Under the pieces are notes generated by a model. That model saw only the letters and a list, made by a program, of their open reading frames with translations, searched no databases and was not told the DNA's origin. This document shows positions 22,763 to 34,209 of a DNA stretch of 64,000 nucleotides, one piece after another (position 1 is the first letter of the stretch; the number at the start of each line of letters is the position of its first letter). The DNA lies in the NCBI GenBank assembly GCA_010093485.1, contig MU001505.1, forward strand, positions 1,205,375 through 1,269,374, written 5' to 3'. Source of the stretch: Karstenula rhodostoma CBS 690.94 (Eukaryota > Ascomycota > Dothideomycetes > Pleosporales > Didymosphaeriaceae). A program made the translations under genes and the position numbers.

Positions 22763-23856
22763 CTATCCTATAACCCGCGCCGCCCCCATCCCCCCAGCAA
22801 ACATACACGCCACAGTAACAAAACTCGAGATGCCCATCATACTCATCCCACTAATCCCATGCCCCGACGTGCACCCCCCAGCAAGCCTAGCCCCTAGCAC
22901 CATAACCAAGCCCCCACAAAACCCCCTAGAAAGCGCGATATCAACCCCAGCAACGGTCCCAGCGAAGGAGGCGAAGCTCGAATGGCTGAACGCCAGTGCA
23001 CCAGCGACAATACCGCCAGCGAAGTACAGCGACTTCACCGGCGGCGCTGGACCGCTCTTGGAGCCGACGATCCGCCAGAAGTACTGTCCAGCAACCTCGT
23101 ACCCAGTCGACACGCCGACCGCATTGCCCGTGAGAACCAGCGTCGCCACCTGCGCGGCCCCAATCGCCGCGCCCCCAAGCAGCGGATAAAGCGCCCCAGA
23201 ACCCCGCGCCGCATCCAGCGTCATTGCTGCGCCCAGCATCCCCAAACACAGCACCACATACGCCGCGACAGCGCTCTTGGTACTTAGGCCCAGGGCGCTC
23301 TGCACGGTGGGGTTCGTATCCGCGGTAGTAGCAGCAGCAGCGCGTTGGGCTCGATGTCTCTCCAGATACGCGGATAGTGGTCGTGAATAGAGGATCCCGC
23401 CGACGATGCCGCCAGCGAGAACGTACCACCCGGATCGTATGCCCGTCGCGAGCTGCACGAGGACGGTGCCTGGACATGCCCCCGTGAGCGCCATGCCGAG
23501 CCCAACCAGCAGACCGCCGAGGATGTTCCCGTCATAGCGGCTGAAGAGGCCGAGGGGGGAGGGCGGACGCGGGTTGCTTTTTGAGATGGCGAGGGTGTCG
23601 AAGAGGGCTATGATCACGCTGGGAGGGGAAGGGAATGTCAGTTGGTGTGTTTGGGAGGTGGATAGGATTTTTGCAGGGGGCGGGAAGAGGGTACGTACGC
23701 ACTGCTTGCGCTGGCGGTGATGAAGACCTTGAGCATCTGCAAGGAGGAAAGCTGCATCTGCGATATGATGACCGAGGGCAGATAAACGCCAGACGAGGCC
23801 AGGGCTGCGCCGAAGAGGGCACCGGCCGTGGAGGAGGTTAGAAAGATGCGAGACAT
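22763..23856 (-). CDS. YeeE/YedE-family membrane transporter (sulphur transport type)
   Basis: A multi-pass membrane protein of the YeeE/YedE (DUF395) family; the bacterial member YeeE/TsuA imports thiosulfate. Exons are 23856-23699 and 23618-22763, giving 337 residues. The family's duplicated half-motifs are both present: GMALTGACPGTVLVQL in the first half and GARLAGGCTSGHGISG in the second, each with the conserved Cys used for substrate relay. About nine hydrophobic stretches are visible and the N terminus looks like a signal anchor. The family is mainly prokaryotic but known from filamentous fungi. The substrate in fungi is inferred; a thiosulfate or related sulphur ion is plausible. The neighbouring DUF1275 remnant is also a membrane-protein gene. 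Confidence 0.88.
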
Positions 23857-25086
23857 TGCTCGGAACTGGAGGTGGAAATTGGTAAAAGATTGTGTTTGCT
23901 CAGGTGGAAGACATGTCTAGATGTGAATTAAGAAAGAAATACTTTTTTGGCCTCATTTCTTCAAGAGTAGGGGCCCGCTGTTTGTCAACCTGGACCCCGA
24001 CGTCGCCGCCACGACGATGGTGAGTCGCCGAGGTGATGGGGCGCGGAGCGTCTAGCGCCACAAACATCGCCGACATACTCAGAACGTGGAGGATCAAACG
24101 TCAGGAAGGCTTATATGTGAGCATTCCTGAGACATTATCGATAGTGGTGATGCGCGGAAGGGGTTCGACACGTCGCCTGATCCACTGAATAACACCATCG
24201 GTAGCTATGTCGATATGGATACACGTCTTTTGTGTACATCAGCCCAGCGATTACACTAACGCTGATTAGACTCCTTGTATGCTAGCGTCCGTCATTCGGG
24301 TTTACACATTATATATTGCGTAAATTGTGTAAGTAAGTTCCGACAACAGGACTGGCCGTTCCAGTACAGAGTGTATAAAATGCGCTGGAACGTCACCGGA
24401 AGAAAGTCTTAGGGCTAGGGGGTATAGGATTTGGTAAACACCATACGGTAATAAGACAAGTAGTACGTGATGTGGGTTATATTCGTGACGTGTTTAGTTG
24501 ATGGTATGGTACGGCGTGGTCCAGTCGAATGGCCGGCTGCAAACAACCAACTCCCTGAAAACTCTACCAAACGCTTAGTTGCCTGAGCTACATTGTGCGT
24601 GGCACCGGCATGGACAGGTATCTAATTTCATTCGATCAAACTTTTTCGCATCTAACTTTATCTATCGATGTCATGCCATTACCCTAATCATTAGAAATAC
24701 TACAACGCCATTCGTAACCGTCATATCCAAACAGGTGATCGTAACAGAGCAGTCTAATCCGCGCAATGCAAAATCTAAATGCAGATGCTGAAACCAAATT
24801 ACTTCCCATATATACACCATCCTCCGGATTCCAGCATGCTATTTACCCAAAGCCGAAAGTTCGACCAGCTCCACAGAAGCCCGCGGTTTGTACAACTCCG
24901 GCCAAAGCGCCGGTCGGGTACGTAGCGACTGCAGGCGTGGCAGCCGCCGACTCGTCCGCACCGTCCAAGCAGGGTAATTCGACTCGGAGTGTGATAGCCA
25001 AATTCTCGGGCGGCGGTCAGCGATACATGGATCGACCATCTCGCTTTGCTCGCGGCGCAGTCTCCGCCGTACGCGACTAGAGAAGC
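23857..25086. other. Intergenic, no gene seen
   Basis: 1.2 kb, AT-rich in 24100-24800. An open frame on plus near 24766-25080 is Ala/Pro-rich with no recognisable partner exons and overlaps the end of the SUR7-type gene's 3' flank. Confidence 0.5.
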
Positions 25087-26132
25087 CTATTCCTTTCGTC
25101 TTCCGAATCTGGACTTTCGTTTCTCGGCCAACTTCTCCTGCGACGCACCATTAGCACCTCGTATCGCAACCTTGTCTGTCGCGGCATCGCGCGGCATCTG
25201 GTATGCCTTCTCGCTGCCCTTCTTCCGCCCAGTCTTCACGTCCCTTCTACTCGCGCAGCAGCAGCACAAACCTGTTTGAACGAGCCATGCGAAGATGGAA
25301 AACGCGGACGCGGTCCACATGAAGCCAAGCAGGTAGTTGCCAACTTCGGCGGAGATGTTGAGCTCGGAGACGCCGGAGATGACGTTGCGGAAGATGATGA
25401 ACATGACGGTCGCGATGACGGAGGCGGCAGTGCAGAGGAGCGCGTTGATGAAGGTGAGGATGGCGACGGGGAGGGTCCACCAGCGGGAGAAGACCGAGAT
25501 GGGCATTAGGAATATGAGAACGAAGGAGAGGCAGGCGGAGGTGAGGAAGAAGCCGAACATGACTTGGGAGACGATCTTGATGAGGTCGAGGATGTTGTTT
25601 ATGTCGGAGGGGAGATTGACTGCGAACGTATGTCAGCTCGTTTGCTCTCGCGTCTACGGAGTGTGATGATTCCAAAAGACGTACTCGAAGCTCCAGCCAA
25701 GAGCTCGCTGCCCAAAATTTCCACAGGATTGAACCAGTACAGGGTCTGCGGTGGACTACAATATGTGACCCCTTCGTTCACATAGCCCTCGCAGAATCCC
25801 CACAGTCCGACCTGGTAGAAATCGTGTAGACCCAGTGTCTGCGCAATTGTGTTGATGAGGGCAAAGTTGGGCACGCTCGCCGGAATGATGTTGCTAACAT
25901 CGATGCGAATGAAGTACCAGTCCCGGAGTATCTTCTTGTTCGTAATGCCGCCGATCTCGACGAGGGTGAGGAAGACGACCGTAACAAAGAGGAAGAAGGA
26001 TGTAAGGAGGGCCCAAATCTTGCGCGTGCGGGTTGCGCGCTTGATCTGGGCTTTCGAGAGTTCGGGGACGATTGTAGGAGTGGAGTCAGGGGACCCAGCT
26101 GTGGACTCGCGCCGGCGACCAAAGATGGCCAT
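25087..26132 (-). CDS. SUR7/PalI-family integral membrane protein
   Basis: A four-pass plasma-membrane protein of the SUR7 family, related to eisosome components or the pH-sensing PalI branch. Exons are 26132-25685 and 25619-25087, giving 326 residues. TM1 lies at about residues 38-60 after a Ser/Pro cytosolic N terminus. An extracellular loop carries the family signature GLWGFCEGY followed nine residues later by a second Cys (CSPP). Three more hydrophobic segments follow in the second exon, the last followed by a CCCC cluster that may be palmitoylated, then a basic tail ending SRFGRRKE. The intron is 65 nt with a GTACGT donor. Which SUR7 subfamily it belongs to cannot be decided by eye. Confidence 0.82.
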
Positions 26133-27263
26133 GGTGTTGTGTTGTAGCAACGAACCCAGGTCGGGCTTGAAATTCCGGATTAGTAGGAGAGCAAAGAAAG
26201 AATCTGAGCACAGAAAGAATGGCAAATAGAGAATGGAATCCGAGCCTGGCGTCAAGGGCCTACGCCTGTAACGCGCGGCCGTCAGAGCGGTCGATGTTTT
26301 TATGGAGATGTCCCCAGACTCCTTGGGCCTATGACATCAGCATTGGGCTGGCCGTTCTTTCCATTCTGCGGCGTGATCCCAGCAAAAGACCCGCTAAAGA
26401 GACTTCGAAGAGACCATCAATTGGTAGGAAGGAGACCGGCGCAACTGGTGGCTCTGTTGTTCAATAGTCCCTGCGTCTGGGCCTGCGAAGATCTCGTCAG
26501 CCATTGTGGCTGAGGGTGACGTTCCTCCTCGACGCCGAGTGCCGTGTCTTGAATTCCTTGGTGTTTTGTGGACATGTTCTGGGCGCTGGCTCGTAAGTAG
26601 TTAGGGCAGACGGATGATTGATGGGTGATCTGCCGTGCAGCACTTGTCCTCTTGTCAGCCGCATAAGGAGGTGTCGACGCTGGCGCTGGCTTCAACGCCA
26701 AGCGTACGACACTCGGATCTCGTCGGAACCCGTACCAAGACCTTTCCACCTCGCCGTTCACTACTTCGACACGTTCTTACAAGATGAAGAGATGATTGTA
26801 CGGATAATTCCTCTATTTTGCCCTATTCGTTGTCAAGCTCCTTCCTATCTCTTTCATATACAAGACCGCAGCTGCCACCACTCCTCTCAGGGACTCTCCA
26901 TCGCGGACATCTCCAGTCCGCCCATGCTTTCCTTTCAAAAGTAGAATAATATAAATTACAGATAGTAAACGCCTTCGATCGCCGTCCTCCGCTGTATGAA
27001 CCCTAGAGCCGCTGTCGGTCGTGTACATTACGGAACCGCTTGCAAATGAGAAATGGGATCAAAGGATATGTACCGAAAAAGAGAACATCGGTGTTGCTGT
27101 CGCTGTGAGGTCAAAGAGAAGCCGCGCTGTCTATGCCGTCGAGGTCGTCATGTCCACAAGAAGGAAATCGATGAGCTTGTGTGTGAGCTGAAACAGGAAA
27201 GCTCGGCTAGTGAGGCAGATGCTTGTCGTAAAGGCGCATGGGGTTACTGTAGTCCCTCTTTGA
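26133..27263. other. Intergenic, no gene seen
   Basis: 1.1 kb between two minus-strand genes, holding the promoter of the SUR7-type gene and the 3' flank of the next. Small unsupported open frames only. Confidence 0.5.
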
Positions 27264-29448
27264 CTATGCATGTTGTACCATGTTTAGAGTGGGCCTTAGG
27301 GAGGCAGCCATGTCGTCCTGAGTGCCAACCATCTCCTTGGGTATCCTGCTGACGCGGTAGGCACCGTTACGCACCGCCATTCTCGCCGTGCCCGACAGGC
27401 CCGAGCGGTTCGAACGGATCGAACCAGCATCGGACGTGTTCGAGCCGCTGTACGGGTCATGGAACTTGGGAGGAGGAGCAAAGTCCAACGCAGTGAACGT
27501 GTTTGAGTTGCGGAGCAAGTGCCTGCGACAATTAGCGAGGTAAACTTCACAAGAGCGAGATTATACGTACGGGCTCGGCATGGCGGGAAGATCTTCGAAC
27601 GCGCTTGCCAATGGTGTGTGGGGCCGCACTGTAGGGCTGAACGCCCTGGGGGCTCCCAGAGGGCTGTCTGGCCTCCGGCCGTTCTGCAGATCCCTGATTG
27701 AGACAGGCGGCGCGAAGTCAGCGGCGTTGAAGATGCCGAAGTCATCCTGGAGCTTTCCGGGTGTGGGCAGAGAAGGGAGAGGCGTAGGTGGTGGCATGGG
27801 CTTCCTGGCTGCCGGGAGACGACCACTCATGGAAGACATGTTGCGAGGTGGAAGATATGCAGAGCCCAGCGAGCCTTGAGACATGTGTGGCCCAGGTCCG
27901 CGAGCTGACTGATTGGTGTTGCTACGGAACCGTGGTGGCGCTCGCGGAGGGGGGGTCATGGCACGACGAGTCACAGGCTGCGCGAACGGAGCTGTGGGCT
28001 GAGCGACGATGAAGTTGCCAGTCTGCGGGTCAAACACACTGCCGTCGAGATACTCTGAAGTGTAGTCCTCGTAGTAGTCGTTGTAGATCTGTTCACTCGC
28101 GGGCTCGGGCTTCGAATCATCGAAGTATTCCTTGTAGAAAGATCGGATACGGTTCGCGCGTGACTCGGGGTCTTCGTTGGGATCATCGTTGGCCGGAGGC
28201 AAGGGTCGCAGGCTCATGGATAGGCGGTTGGTGTTCTGTCCGAAGTCATCGATACCGAGGCCACCGTTTCCACCGTTTTGAACGATGGATACGGGACGAC
28301 GTGGCTGAGGGGCCAAAGGAGCGGGCGGCTCAGTTTGAGATTGGCGAGGCGAAGGGGGTGTAATTTGGAAGCCTTCACCGTAGCTGGAGTCGCTCAGCAT
28401 ACTCATCGTGTTGCTCTCCATGACCAAGGCATTCTGCGACTTAATCCGCGGAGGTGGGCTGGGCGTAGTGGTTGCGCGGGCCTTGTTGTCCTGAACAGGA
28501 GGAGCAGAAGCCGGAAGCGGGTTTCCGGCGGACGGATCATACGCAACGTAGGCATTGGCAGGCTGGTCGACGACATTGTCATTCTTCAGCGGAGGGGCGG
28601 AAGCAGGCGGAAGCGGGTCAGCGAAGCGCGGGTTCAACGGGCTCAATGGTGTGACGGCTGGCTCAGGATACCTGATCTCGGGAACGGATTTTTCGGTTGC
28701 ACGTTCGGGCGATGGCGAGGCGCGCAGAGGCACGGACTGAGACATCCTCTGTGCGTTCTTGAGTAGGCTGTTCTTCATCTTGTCGCTCGCGCCGGTTGAA
28801 GCCGAGTAGATTGATCCATTGCCGTCAGGGCCGGCGCGGCTACCGCTGTGGACGCTTGCATGATCACCGCCAAAAGACACAGGGCCGTAGGGGTCGTACG
28901 AGTCCTTGGTGGAGCGGGAGAGGGAGTGGAAAGATTCGCGTGAGCCGTGCAAGCCGGCAGGGAGCAGGTAAGGGCTTGAGAGATCGGGTTCCAGAGATAA
29001 TCCTCTTCCATGCGACTTTTCAACATCGCTCAACTTCATCTCAGGTCCCTTCTTCCCCTTGGCGGGGGTAGGTACGCCAAAGTCCAATGACTTGTACTTG
29101 TCTTCCTTGTCTTCAGCGCGCAGCTTCTTGACGTTTCTTCGGTGGAGAATGATGAGAAGGACTGCAGCAAGTACGACGGGCAGACTGAGGACCGTTAGCA
29201 TGGACGTCAGGCCGACGGAGCGATTGAACCTACGTCACGGCCAGTACGATGAACAGGGTCGGGGTCTGGGTGGGCTTGTGGCAGCCATCGTCTGTGTCGT
29301 TTGTGCACGAAGCACGCGGCACCAGCCTGGCGCGCGTGGCTTCTTGGACGATTTCGGTTGTCCTCTGGGCGAGCTGTCCGACGTCGATGCCTCCTTCCCT
29401 CTTCGTATGGCGGTGCGCGTGCATGTGATTGTGATTGTGGTGAAGCAT
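27264..29448 (-). CDS. Conserved fungal single-pass membrane protein with disordered tail
   Basis: Exons are 29448-29234, 29184-27571 and 27522-27264, giving 695 residues. The N terminus is His-rich (MLHHNHNHMHAHRH). A transmembrane helix at about residues 63-83 is built across the first splice: TLFIVLAV joins TLPVVLAAVLLIILHRR. Basic residues after it suggest the long C-terminal part is cytosolic. That part is Ser/Pro-rich with repeated PLPPASAPP/PLPASAPPV units, then a more conserved-looking block, RIRSFYKEYFDDSKP, a Tyr/Asp-rich stretch, and SVFDPQTGNFIVAQP. The last exon ends in a basic-Ser region. The Pro-rich motifs could bind SH3 or WW domains. No enzyme fold; function unknown. Confidence 0.75.
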
Positions 29449-29932
29449 GGTCACGATGCTCCCGAGGTCCTCTTCTGCGATGAGTCGCCTGTTGCTTCGG
29501 GGCTACCAGCTGATGGATGCTGTACTTGGGTGGTGTGGAATACGAGGTTCGTTCGAGGTCAGGATTAACAGCGTCAGGGTCGTTAGGCGGTCGTGAAGCG
29601 AGCGACTGTGTGTATGTGGTTTTTGTTTGTATGGGTAGGTAGTGTGCCGTGATAAGGAGTGACGACGAGGGTAACAAGCACGCTCTCGAGAAGCCAAAAA
29701 AGAATGACTGGGGTAAGATGGAGATGGCGGGCTCGAGGGCAAAGGGCAGAATTACTAAGGAGCGGCTCTCACAAGTGAGGTGAGGAGGAAGAGGGCAGTC
29801 GAGCACGAGGAGGAGAAGAGGCGGGCCAGGCTGGTGGTCCCGCGACGGCGTTTGATTGGACAGGGGGTCCGTGAAGGAGCAGGTGCGACCTTGCTTGCCC
29901 GGGAGCTAGAAGGCCTCTCCGTTTGACGTTGG

Positions 29933-29968
29933 GGCGCTGGGGGCGCTGGGGGCGCTGGGGGCGCTGGG
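29933..29968 (+). repeat. Tandem repeat, 9 bp x 4 (GGCGCTGGG)
   Basis: Four perfect consecutive copies of GGCGCTGGG, about 490 bp upstream of the single-pass membrane protein start. Purine/pyrimidine asymmetry is strong (G-rich on plus), so a G-quadruplex is conceivable. Confidence 0.9.
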
Positions 29969-30220
29969 GGTGTTTGTTTGGAGGCGCCGAGTCGGGTGCA
30001 TTCCATCGCCTCTGTGCCATGCAGCAATTGCCTGCCGCTCGTAGGCCTGGACCGTCATGCGCTCGCTCGCCATGCTCCTTGGGTGCATCACGAATCACCA
30101 CCACGGCTGCACATCACGACACAATCGATGGCGCTCAGGAGTGGGAGGCCTGGGAGGGAGCGCGCGGGCTAGCCGGGCCTGTTCGCGCACGGCGGCTTCT
30201 TCTTGCACGGCAGCTTACTG

Positions 30221-30252
30221 TGCAGCGTGCAGTGCAGTGTGCAGTGCAGTGT
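30221..30252 (+). repeat. Short tandem repeat of TGCAGTG-type units
   Basis: Imperfect repeats of TGCAGTGCAG/TGTGCAGTGCAG over about 32 bp in a gene-free region. Confidence 0.7.
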
Positions 30253-31534
30253 ATTCTTTGCACGGCACCCTGGCACATCCCGGCCTATGCAGGTACGCTG
30301 CCTCCTGATTGGCGTCTCCGGGCCAGCCCATGCCGTCCCCCGTGTTGCCCACACAAGCGCCCGAGGCCCTCGCCATCAGCCATTCACCATTATCCAGCCA
30401 GCGAGACCACCTCCTCCCCTCCCCCCAGCGCTCGCCACCCCGAGGGCCTTTTCGACACCGCTGCCACGGCTGCATCGCCCTGCATCATCCTCGTTCTCCT
30501 TTCCATCCTACGCCCCCCCGAGCGGGAGCGGTTCTGTGCTCTTGGTCCCGGACAGCGCACTGGCAGCAACCGCGCCGGGGCCGCGCAGTCTTCATTTCCC
30601 GTGGCCACTGTGCCATAGCCTCATCCACGGTTGTGCAGGCCCCGGTCCGGAAATGGCCTGCCCCATCAGAGCCGCTGCGCGCCCTCATTCGTCCTGCGCC
30701 TTATCCACCGCCTGCCAGCCTTCACGTCCCCTATCGTGTCGTGCAGCTTCCACCCGCTCTCGCCCACGCCGTCGCGCCAATTTCAGCAAATTGTGCACTC
30801 GCCCATTCACCACGGCTGATGTCATCCCCTCCGAGTCCGCTCTCATGGCGTGTACTGTGTACAAGCAGAGTGGAGCCTTCATTCAGCACGCCAGCGCCCT
30901 GGCCAAGCCCTCACCACACCGCTTGTTCTGCTGAAGCTTCCACGGCCCACCTCTCCGTGTTTTTGGAGCAAAACAGAAGTTGACCGTGGCCCAAGATTCA
31001 CGAGCCGGACGCCGCGGCTCGCTTGGCTCGCTTTTGCATCCAACCTGCTCTGCACATGTTCATCAAGGGGCATCTGGGGCAATGGCTGGACCCGAGAGAT
31101 TACTTGCTGATCCTTCGCTTCCATCGCGCCAACCAAGCCCGCTCGCGACCTTGACTGTGTGGCTGTGTTTCAGATTGGGATCGTTGCTCCTATCGATTCA
31201 TGGTCTTCTGTCGGAAAAATCATGGCTTGCTTCCAAGACGCCGCCTCACAACGTGGCTTGCCGGGCCCGGAGCTACATGCCGCACGTGATCATCTGCATC
31301 TCACGATGCCCTCACATTCGCCGTCATGACAGTACATTGTGACCTACCTCTCCATTAGATCAGCAATCGCTAGCATCGAACCCCAAAAATCCCACTAGGC
31401 AAAACCAATGCAGAGTGTTACCCGCCTGTCAGTGCCAGGAAAGTCTGCTCGAAGATACATAGCAGTCATAGTAATTTTGCAAAGCATCTCAACCCAAAAG
31501 CGAACACTGCTACCATCCGTTGTGTAGAATTAAT

Positions 31535-34209
31535 TCATGCTCCTGTCCGGCCACCTAGCTGCGACTGTGTAGGCCATCCAGTCTCGCTCGACGTCACGGA
31601 CTGGGTCGGCCACCTTGTCTCGCTCGCCGCCATGGACTGTCCAAAACCCACCTTTCCAGCTTTGACGGGCGCAAAAGTACCCTGCGAGCTGTAACCCAGC
31701 GTTTCGAAGCTAGGTTGACGCGTCGTTTGCGCAATCACGGGAGGACTGGGAGCGAAATGGAAGTGTCCGTGTTGGTCGGGCGAGCCATGCACTCCTTCGT
31801 CTTCTTGTTGTTCATGTCCGTTTCCTGTTTTTAGGATTGTGGACCGCGATGGATGTGAGCTGGTCGTATTCGTTGCTCTCCTCTGGAGGCTCGACGAAGC
31901 CAGTTTGGAGTATTGAACTCCACGTCTGCGACTGGACCATGTTTTCAGCTCTGGATCGTCCGGCACCGCCAAGAACCACTTCATGGCCTTGTTGGCTTTC
32001 CTCAAGATGGATGGCGTTCTCGATGTTTTCGAGCGTATTCCAAACATGTTCCGCACGATCTCGTCTTCCTGCCAGGGCTCATGCAATTGCTATCTTCAGT
32101 CAACGCCATGCACTCGATGGCTCAGTGGATTGACTCACATCGAACCCCGTATCAGTCGATGCTTGGCCAATCAATAGTTCAAGCACCCTGTGCTCCTCTT
32201 TGATTGCCTGCAAGCATCTCAGTCAGTGAACACATGAATTGGCAGGTCCTGTGGCTTCTCACCTTTTCCTTCTCCTGGGGCGTTTTCTCCATGTCTTCAT
32301 TGATCATCCTCATTCTGGTCTGATAATGACTCCATACCCTGCGGACCTCGTCCCGGAACTGCTCCTCCGACTTTTTTATTGCTTCTCCTTCAGTCTCGTA
32401 CCCTTCTCCGACCTCGGCAAGTGCTTCTCCTGCTTGAAGCTTTGCCTTCCTATCCCGACGCTGCTTCGACTCTCTCGGCACTTGCACGGCCTTTGGTGGC
32501 CGCGGATGCTCCCTCACCCAAACTTCACTGTGGGAGTCTTCTGGAGCTATCGACAAAGGGTTTCCGCCCTGCCACACAGAACGATTTGACGGATTCACTC
32601 CCGTCGCATCAGTCGCCGCTCGGTTATCCAACGGCAGGGTAATTTCCGAAGAAAGCGTGCTACCTGGCGGAAACATATGTCGCTTTGGGTTCTGCTCGTC
32701 AACGTTTGGGGGTGGAGGGTCAGCTACTTGGCTCTGCCGGAAAGGTCGCTTGTTTCCCCGCAACGATCCCACAACGCTTTTTTCAGGGTCGCCAGGTGAT
32801 TGCGGTGCAAAGAAGGTCGTCTGAGTGTCCTTTACATACCCAGATGATGGAGGTTGTGATCCGCTTTGGTGGCTTGGAGTGCTGGGTGATCTGTCAAATC
32901 TGCTCCAGGTATCCCCGGTATCACGGATCGGTGACTGCATCGGAGACCCTAGTTTGCGTACATCAGAAGGCTTCTCTCCTCCTATACCATCCACTGAGGA
33001 TTCATCGCCAGCTTTTTGGCGTGATACATTGATCGATGGCTGGTGTGGAGTATTTACATTTCTCCACTGTTCTTTCAGCTCTGTCGTCGGCAACTCCACG
33101 GGCGAAGATATATTGCGGATCGTGCTTTCTGATTGATCAGACCTCACCGGAGAAACCTCCCTAACGAGCGATTCATGGCGCTCTCCGGGACTTGACGAAG
33201 GCGGTGATGGGAAGTCACTGAACGATGCCGGCGAGTCATGGATATCTGAGGAAGCATGCAGTGCTCCGGGGTGCGACCGGTCGTCCATGTAAAAGCTTGC
33301 GATCGTACCTTCGGGCACAATAGAAGCCGTCTTCCCGGAGCCAGCCAGCGAGCTCAGCCCGTCATTCGAAAAGAGAGACGGTGGGGCGAGCCTTCCCATC
33401 TGCTGTACGCGAAGTAATCGCGAGTCCTGCAGTCCCGGCGCACCAGCTCGAGTCTCTTGGAAGCGCTGGCTAGGGACGGCGACACCAACGTTGTCTTCTC
33501 CTGTGTGATCAAAGGCGTCTGAAGGCCTGTTGATGATTTCTGGTCGTCTCGGCCTGCTCTTCACATCGCTTACCTTCTTCTTCAACCCAAAGAATTCCTG
33601 CACCCCTCCACCACGCATCTGCACCACACTCCGCTGGCTGGTCTCGCTCTCACGCCTGTTCCCATTCTTTCCCCGCTTTTCTTCACCATCCTTACTTCCC
33701 CCACACACCCTCCTTAGCTCCTCTTCCGAGGGACTCCACCTATACCCTCTTTTCTCCTTCTCGCCATCATCTCTCTTCCCCTCTTTAATCTCTCCCTCTA
33801 TTCCACCCGGTGCATACAAACACCTCGTCAACGCCTCATGCGTCTCTCTCAGCTCCCCGCTCAGCTCCACCATGACCTTACTCGCAATCGGACTTTGCGT
33901 CCCTTCAAGCTGCGTCCGCAACGCGAGATCCGTCCCGTGCATCTGGCGGTCGAAGGCACGCTTGCTGGCTGCAGTTGCGCAGCGGGCGAGGATGCTGTCG
34001 ATGGTTTCGGCACCAGACTGCACGGGAATCTGGCTTTCGACGGGGGGCGCAGTGGAGGGGCGGGTTGGGGGAGGGTCCGCGGGGTGTGGCGAGGTGAGGA
34101 AGTCTGAGAGGCTGAGGTACGACGTGGTATCGTCAATGGGTAGGGATAAAAGGAGTGAGGGGAGTGAGGGCGAGGGTGAGAGGTTGGGCGGACCGTAGCG
34201 AGGAGCCAT
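31535..34209 (-). CDS. Large disordered fungal protein of unknown function
   Basis: Exons are 34209-32263, 32207-32139 and 32068-31535, giving 849 residues. Residues 1-130 contain a probable structured region: IDSILARCATAASKRAFDRQ and SKVMVELSGELRETHEALTR look like amphipathic helices. The long middle is Ser/Pro/Gly-rich. Near residue 620 a well-formed helical block EEQFRDEVRRVWSHYQTRMR runs through EDMEKTPQEKEKA across the splice to EEHRVLELLIGQAST, the part most likely to be conserved. The 23-codon second exon is in frame at both ends. The tail has a short repeat, ETRWPTQS and ETGWPTQS. No known domain is visible; a scaffold role is only a guess. Confidence 0.7.

Larger units (their letters stand above)
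29449..31534. other. Long GC-rich intergenic region
   Basis: About 2.1 kb with no supported gene. Long open frames on both strands (up to about 240 codons) have no domains, no splicing pattern and overlap each other, as expected from high GC. It contains a 4-copy 9-bp repeat and a TGCAGTG-type repeat, listed separately. Confidence 0.55.

Noticed and set aside
24766..25080. Ala/Pro-rich open frame on plus
   Set aside because: No upstream exon, no domain, and no clear promoter; lies just downstream of the SUR7-type gene on the opposite strand.
29923..30983. Several open frames of 220-245 codons on the plus strand
   Set aside because: Overlap one another in different frames, very rich in Pro/Arg/Ser from high GC, begin inside a tandem repeat, and match no family.
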